Source: Pachypanchax playfairii (lineage: Eukaryota; Chordata; Actinopteri; Cyprinodontiformes; Aplocheilidae). Taken from it: DNA of 64,000 nucleotides. This document shows, in pieces, positions 58,901 to 64,000 of this stretch (positions are counted from its first letter, which is position 1; the number at the start of each line of letters is the position of its first letter). The notes under the pieces were generated by a model. That model did not search any database. It was not told the DNA's origin and saw nothing but the letters and a program-made list of their open reading frames with translations. The stretch covers positions 2,519,748 through 2,583,747 of the forward strand of contig SSNP01000050.1 of the NCBI GenBank assembly GCA_006937955.1, in the 5' to 3' direction. The position numbers were made by a program, and so were the translations under genes.

Positions 58901-61900
58901 ATAGTTAGAAGATTCCAACCCCCTCTTTCAGTTTTGCTTGTGTTTTCTCTTTGGCTTTATGTAGTTTGCATTGTTTCCTTGGCCTGCTGAACTGACAGTA
59001 GTGCCACACTTTGGAGAATTCTTTCAGAGCAATGAAGCACATGATCATTTTGAATAGATCCAGGGCATCATTTTGACCTTATTTCTTGTTTACTGTTAAA
59101 ACAAAGAACTGCTTCAACAATTTTCTGGCATGTACTAACTAGAGAAACCTAGCAGTTTATCTTTAAACTCTCACACATTTGCAGTTTATCAGAACAACAA
59201 CTTGTAAGGTGAGACAACTAGAACGAAATCATCTACTTTCCATTTTTAGTTTAGATTGGGCTTTGCAGAAAAAACTCCAGTATTGGCAGTTCTGCCGGTG
59301 TTTACACTCAGTGCCACAGCTTTAGCTAGTGTGACGCACAGGGCAACAGATTGTGGAAGGGACAAATAGCCATATATAGTTGAGACCAGAGTTAACATTT
59401 TTTTTTCTTCTACCAATACTCAACAGTGACTTTTGTTTGCAGGTGAGTTTTTTGCATCAGTTTTAACTAATTCTACTAGCTTTAAAGTCTCTTCAGATAA
59501 AATCTGTTATTCTTGTATGCATGTATAAGGTATGTACGGCCAATTTTACACGACATATTCTGGGAAACGTTCCAGACTTTCCTCCACCGTAAACCATGTT
59601 ATTCAGCCTAACAGTTCTTCAGCTGGAAGGATAAGACCTTCGGCACCAGCAAGCCTGATCAGTTCTGAAGCTGCAACAAGCTCCTGCAAGCTGATGAAAA
59701 GTTATGAGTTTCGCCTCAGGTTTTGGCCCATTATATTTTAGTGTGAGATGATGTTGCTGTAGTGTGACACCAAGTGGTTTCCTACATTTGCATATTGTTA
59801 TTTTTTAGAAAAAAAACAGCAGAAGTTTACAATTGATCTATTTCTATCCCCATGCAGTAAAAATCTTCGGGAATAATAGTTGCAATAAATAATAGCCTTT
59901 ATTAGGCCTTCGAAATTAACTAATCACGTTTTTTTATTATAACCAAATGAAATTATTATAACCAGTATTGGGTTCTATGAGTTATTATGTCACTAAGTTT
60001 TGTCCTAAAGACTCTCTGGTGTTGTTTCTGATGTGTAATTTGATTTGTTATGTATTCAAATTTGGAATAACTTTGTTATCAGGAATTTAGTTCCCGGTGG
60101 GTCGTCATTTTGCTTTTAGTGAGAAATAAACTCCGTCTCTACCACAATAACCATGTTCTTTAACTGGCTTCAGTTAACGTTGTTTTGTTTATAATTTTTT
60201 CCTCCAGTCCAGTTAGATCCATACACCTGATTACTTTGGGAAGACATTTGGGTTTTTCTTCCAGATGAAATTTTGTATATTTCTAATGTCACAGTTCTGC
60301 AGGAGTTTTCTTGTGTTTCTCCTGAACTAAGAATTTCTTCACACAGTGCATGGATAATGTTTTTCCCCCTGAGTGAAACCATCAGCTGTGAGTTACTTTA
60401 TAGAGAAGTACATGTTCTTAATCATCTCTAATTTATTAAATTAGCCAAAGGTGGACCCCTGTTAAGAAACATCTCTAGGCTCATTAATAGAAGTGCTGTG
60501 CACAAGAACTCTGAGGGTCATAACAGTGTCTGAATACTACATGTATAGAAAAAACTCACTCCAAACTCTGCTCCACTTTTGGAGCTTATTATGTATTTTG
60601 ATCAGAAAAACACCCCCATGCTTTGAGAAGGACTGTAGTTTTGGTTCTCACAAGTTTGCTGCTCCAGTGTTTTAGATCTTTGTCAAATGAAGTACAAGCA
60701 TTTCATTTAAAGGTTTTCTTTGATGATGACCTTAGGTTTGTGGAAAGACTCAATGGTTAGGAGAACTTGCTCTTTGGGAATGTTTAGGTAGCATTTTTTA
60801 TTCATGGCTAGGAAGCAGATTCACATATGAATGGTCACATGACCCTTTACTGTTAGAATGATAGTATTTTCTTCACTGGATAGTCTTTTGTGTGGATGCT
60901 CTGAGTAATCTGAAGTGTCCTTAGTCCCTAACAGTCCAGTCCCTGGAACTTACTACACAATATTAGTCTATCCCCGATGTTTTATGGAGGGAAGAGGCTT
61001 CTTTGCTATTGTTCTTGACTTCAGCTTGTTCTCCAAAGGTTTTTACTCCATTGTGTGTAGATGCCTGCTGTGGTGCTTCTTCGATCCTGCTGCAGTGTAA
61101 GTTTTAGGGTGTAGCTTTCTACTTATTGCAGGTTGAAACCTTCTTATGCAACTCTGCTGCTCAACTCACGTGTGCGTTTTCCTTATGTGGCTCCAACTAA
61201 GGAGAAATTAAAATACATTCCAAGAATATAAAAGTTATTGCCAGGAAGCATTACAACAAAGAAACAACCAACCAAACATACTTTTCTTTTTGTGCAAAGT
61301 TTATGTGTTATCTATGAAGCCATTAGCTTTGTCACTCAAAGTTGATTAGGCATAGTTCAACAGTTCAAACATAAAAGTTCCCCAAATTACAGATAAAACA
61401 GACTGATCAGTAAAAGATCCATTAATACCTCCATCACATTATACTTCAATTTTGTAGCCAGCAGAAGACATTTTGGTAAAAGTCTCCATTTTTCATCCAG
61501 CTACTAATTTTTACATGCAACACTAAATTCACTAACATCACGCGCCTCTGCACAAGCTCAAGCTGCACAACTCAACATTATTGCACTTTAAAACTGATGA
61601 AATTAATTTCCATTAATGCTTTTTGAATAGATATCCCTGACATGATGCAGCAAACATGCTCTGACAATTACCTGCTTGTTGCACACGTTTAATCACACGG
61701 TTGATAAACTAGTGTGAGGCACAGAATTCAAAGATGCTCGTGGCAAAAAGCTTCTTGTAACTAGCAAGTATCAGTATGTAGTGACTCAAAGTGTCTGTAT
61801 TATTATATGTTATATCACACTGTGTGGACCCACATCTGCTCTACACTTCAACAAACCATTACAACTATGGGTTGTTATTAAGATGTCTTTATCTTGTTGA

Positions 61901-62150
61901 CAGACAGCTAACATACCGACACTCAGCTCATTGTTTTTGAGCTACGAGTTTGTTGTCAGAGTAACGCAGTGGACTGTTGAGCGAAGTCTTGGTTGCATGT
62001 GTTGCACCATTCACTAACTTTGAATGCCCTTTAATTATCTTCCAGCTTTTATTTTCATGGTGAAAACCTTTATCTGTATTAACACTGTATGTATTCTGAT
62101 AGGCCAAACAAATACCTAAAACAGGAGTACTGCCTAGAAATATAACATGT

Positions 62151-62171
62151 ATTATTATTATTATTATTATT
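62151..62171. repeat. (ATT)7 microsatellite
   Basis: Seven uninterrupted ATT units. Confidence 0.9.
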
Positions 62172-62819
62172 GAGGCTTCTACACGACACTCTGCAATGTT
62201 TTAAAAATATCCTAAAGATTTCAGGTTTTCTTCATCCGTAATCCTCCCAGTAACTGATGAGTGATAGATGCAGAATCTTGACACCATCTGATTATCTCAG
62301 TGTGGATGTTTAATTCTACAACATTCATTTCATTTATTCATCTTCGCTTCTCCTAATAATCTTATAAGTCTGTCAGTGATTTGAGAGCTGAGCCCAGAAG
62401 TGTTATCCAAATCTGGTGAAAGCAGAAAATGGAAAAGTGGGCGGAGCCACATAAGGTCAACATCTATAAGTCTCAGTGCTGATTGGAAAAAAATAATCTT
62501 TAGGGTAGTAAGATGTATTTATTTACACATGACTGTAAACAACAGGAATGGGTTTATATGAACATGCAGAAAAGAGCTAAATCCCTAATTTTTGGTAATT
62601 TTCACTACATCATATACATATTAATTTTAAACACTATAGATGATGTAAAGTAACATTTGCTCAATGTTTTATTTGTTTATCTGTTTCATAGTGCTATTCT
62701 CCATTATCTTTATAACAAGTTTCTGCTTTCAGTTTATGTTATAAAAAGGAATTTTTCCATCAGAGGACATGCAGCTCAGTCTATCTCTAACCTATAAGAA
62801 AAAAAAAAACAGTTTGACT

Positions 62820-62841
62820 GGGGGGGTGGGGGGGGCTGGGG
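62820..62841 (+). repeat. G-rich tract, potential G-quadruplex
   Basis: Runs of seven, eight and four G separated by T or CT. Confidence 0.6.
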
Positions 62842-63314
62842 TAGAGAGTGATGACTCATGCACGCAGCAGAGGTTCCTCCCTTTTTATTTTCTCTCATTG
62901 TCCAATCAGTTTTTTCACAGCTGTCGCTCGCTGCCTCTGAATCAGACCTCCTCTGTGCTTTAATCTGCAAACGTTTAGGACATGCAAGGAAAATAAAAAT
63001 GCTGTTTATGTCATTTTGTCACACTGATTGAATCTGTGAGGAAATGACCAACCCCGACTGCAGATGAAAATCCTCTGCTTCACGGATGCTGAAATACGCA
63101 CAAACAAATTCCTTAAAAATTAATAAAAGTGAAGTCAGCAACTAAATTAGAAAAATGACTAATACTTTATAATTTTCAGTGTATTGCTCCCAGGTTACTT
63201 ATTGAGGACTTAAGCTTCTTATAAAACAGAGAAACTAATCGTTGCTTTGCACTGCCCACGTACAGAACATATTAAGTTATGTGCTCATAGTTTGAGAGAG
63301 GGTATAAGCACCTT

Positions 63315-63504
63315 TCATCTTCGTTCCTCGAGGGATCTCCTCAGCGTCAGTGGTGTAAGAGGTGTCTTAGGACTCTTTGAAGTGGGTGGACACTTGACAT
63401 GGGCTTTATAAATCTTTTCTACGTAGAGGAGGATGGGGACAGAGGTTTTCCTTGTTACAGTCTGAATGAACAAAAGTAGAGCTGCAAAAACAAAAAGTGT
63501 TGGT
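63315..63504 (-). CDS. Probable terminal coding exon of an unidentified membrane protein (partial)
   Basis: On the minus strand a strong pyrimidine tract and acceptor (TTTGTTTTTTCAG) ends at 63505. It is followed by one base completing a split codon, 62 open codons and TGA (63317-63315). The peptide begins PTLFVFAALLLFIQTV, a membrane-like hydrophobic stretch. It continues through SVPILLYVEKIYKAHVKC to a basic, Pro/Thr-rich end, SPKTPLTPLTLRRSLEERR. Codon choice (many CTC, CTG, ACC, GTC) is unlike the AT-rich surroundings and suggests coding sequence. Upstream exons would lie beyond 64000. I do not recognise the protein. Nearer acceptors at GCAG and TTCAG inside the exon would shorten it. It could also be chance. 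Confidence 0.4.
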
Positions 63505-64000
63505 CTGAAAAAACAAACAGATAAAATGATTTAGAGGTAAAATGATCTGAGATACGAAGATGGTCAGACTTTTGATAATGTAGTTTTTAAAACTTTAAAA
63601 CTTTTTTTGTTTAGATTTTAAATTTAAAAAAGCATCTGAAATAATCGTTTGACAGCATGACAGTGGCTTTAATTAGAGATGCAGTCACACGTCACATCCC
63701 CGATAATCTCAGGATCAGCACCTTGGACAGCGTCTATGGCTCTTATTTATATTAAACATTTAAAAAAATCATCCACCTGAGCTGAAAGACTGATACTTTT
63801 AAACATTTTATGCACAGCTGATCACTTGATTTGACTCTGTTACTACCAATAATCTCAGACATGTTTACTTGAAGTTCTGCTAACAGCTTTATGATGATTG
63901 TTTTATAAAATATAGACTCAAAAGCCATTTGAAATCAGCTGTTTCATTAAAGGTAATTAAAGGTAATTTTTTTATGGAATGCAGTTTTATAAATATAAAG
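63505..64000. other. Right edge of window, no recognised feature
   Basis: AT-rich DNA, presumably intron of the gene whose last exon is proposed at 63315-63504. Confidence 0.45.

Larger units (their letters stand above)
55923..63314. other. mettl15 intron or intergenic DNA, few recognised features
   Basis: No coding exon recognised. The blocks 58.5-59.1 and 60.0-61.2 kb are less AT-rich with fragmentary open frames and may be very old repeats, but no family can be named. Simple sequence: (ATT)n at 62151-62171 and a G-rich tract at 62820-62841. ATTAAA on the minus strand near 62960 could be the polyadenylation signal of the exon at 63315-63504. Confidence 0.5.

Noticed and set aside
58480..61130. 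Possible transposon or retroelement relic in less AT-rich DNA
   Set aside because: Fragmentary frames only; no terminal repeats, RT, integrase or transposase motif could be read with confidence.
1..64000. CRISPR arrays, bacterial operons or phage
   Set aside because: Spliced vertebrate genes throughout and no spaced direct-repeat array.

Overview
The window is vertebrate nuclear DNA, most likely from a ray-finned (teleost) fish. Coding sequence is sparse and split into short exons with GT-AG introns. The intergenic DNA is AT-rich and carries fish-type Tc1/mariner elements, an L2-type LINE fragment, MITE-like elements and microsatellites. Gene content and order match the bdnf - kif18a - mettl15 neighbourhood known from human 11p14.1: kif18a on the minus strand, mettl15 head-to-head with it on the plus strand, and bdnf expected off the left edge on the minus strand.

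Left region (1-17.4 kb): no protein-coding gene is visible. At the extreme left the minus strand carries an almost canonical RE1/NRSE (REST) site at 153-173, as expected for the neuron-restrictive silencer of bdnf promoter/exon II, so this stretch is probably the 5' part of bdnf. At 15.74-15.82 kb an RFX X-box and two inverted CCAAT boxes form an orphan promoter-like module. A 10-N assembly gap inside poly-C lies at 13.89 kb.

Centre (17.9-42.7 kb): the complete kif18a gene on the minus strand. I reconstructed 17 coding exons whose lengths add up to 2,721 nt (906 residues plus stop) with consistent phase at all 16 introns, plus a non-coding first exon at about 42.57-42.67 kb. The protein has a kinesin-8 motor with all nucleotide-binding motifs, a stalk with a PP1-docking-like motif, and a basic tail. 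Introns hold a degenerate L2 fragment, an imperfect hairpin repeat and a 22-bp palindrome.

Promoter (42.57-42.83 kb): a compact bidirectional promoter shared by kif18a and mettl15, with CCAAT, CHR-like (TTTGAA) and E2F-like sites in the layout of mitotic genes. This suits a mitotic motor. The partner gene is a mitochondrial rRNA methyltransferase.

Right region (42.8-64 kb): only the non-coding exon and first coding exon of mettl15 are found. Its next intron appears to run past the end of the window. This stretch contains a very young 1,602-bp Tc1 element (199-bp TIRs, one mismatch, one nonsense codon in the transposase), an old internally deleted Tc1-type element, and two MITE-like elements. 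At 63.3-63.5 kb the minus strand has a probable terminal coding exon of an unidentified membrane protein whose remaining exons lie beyond the window.
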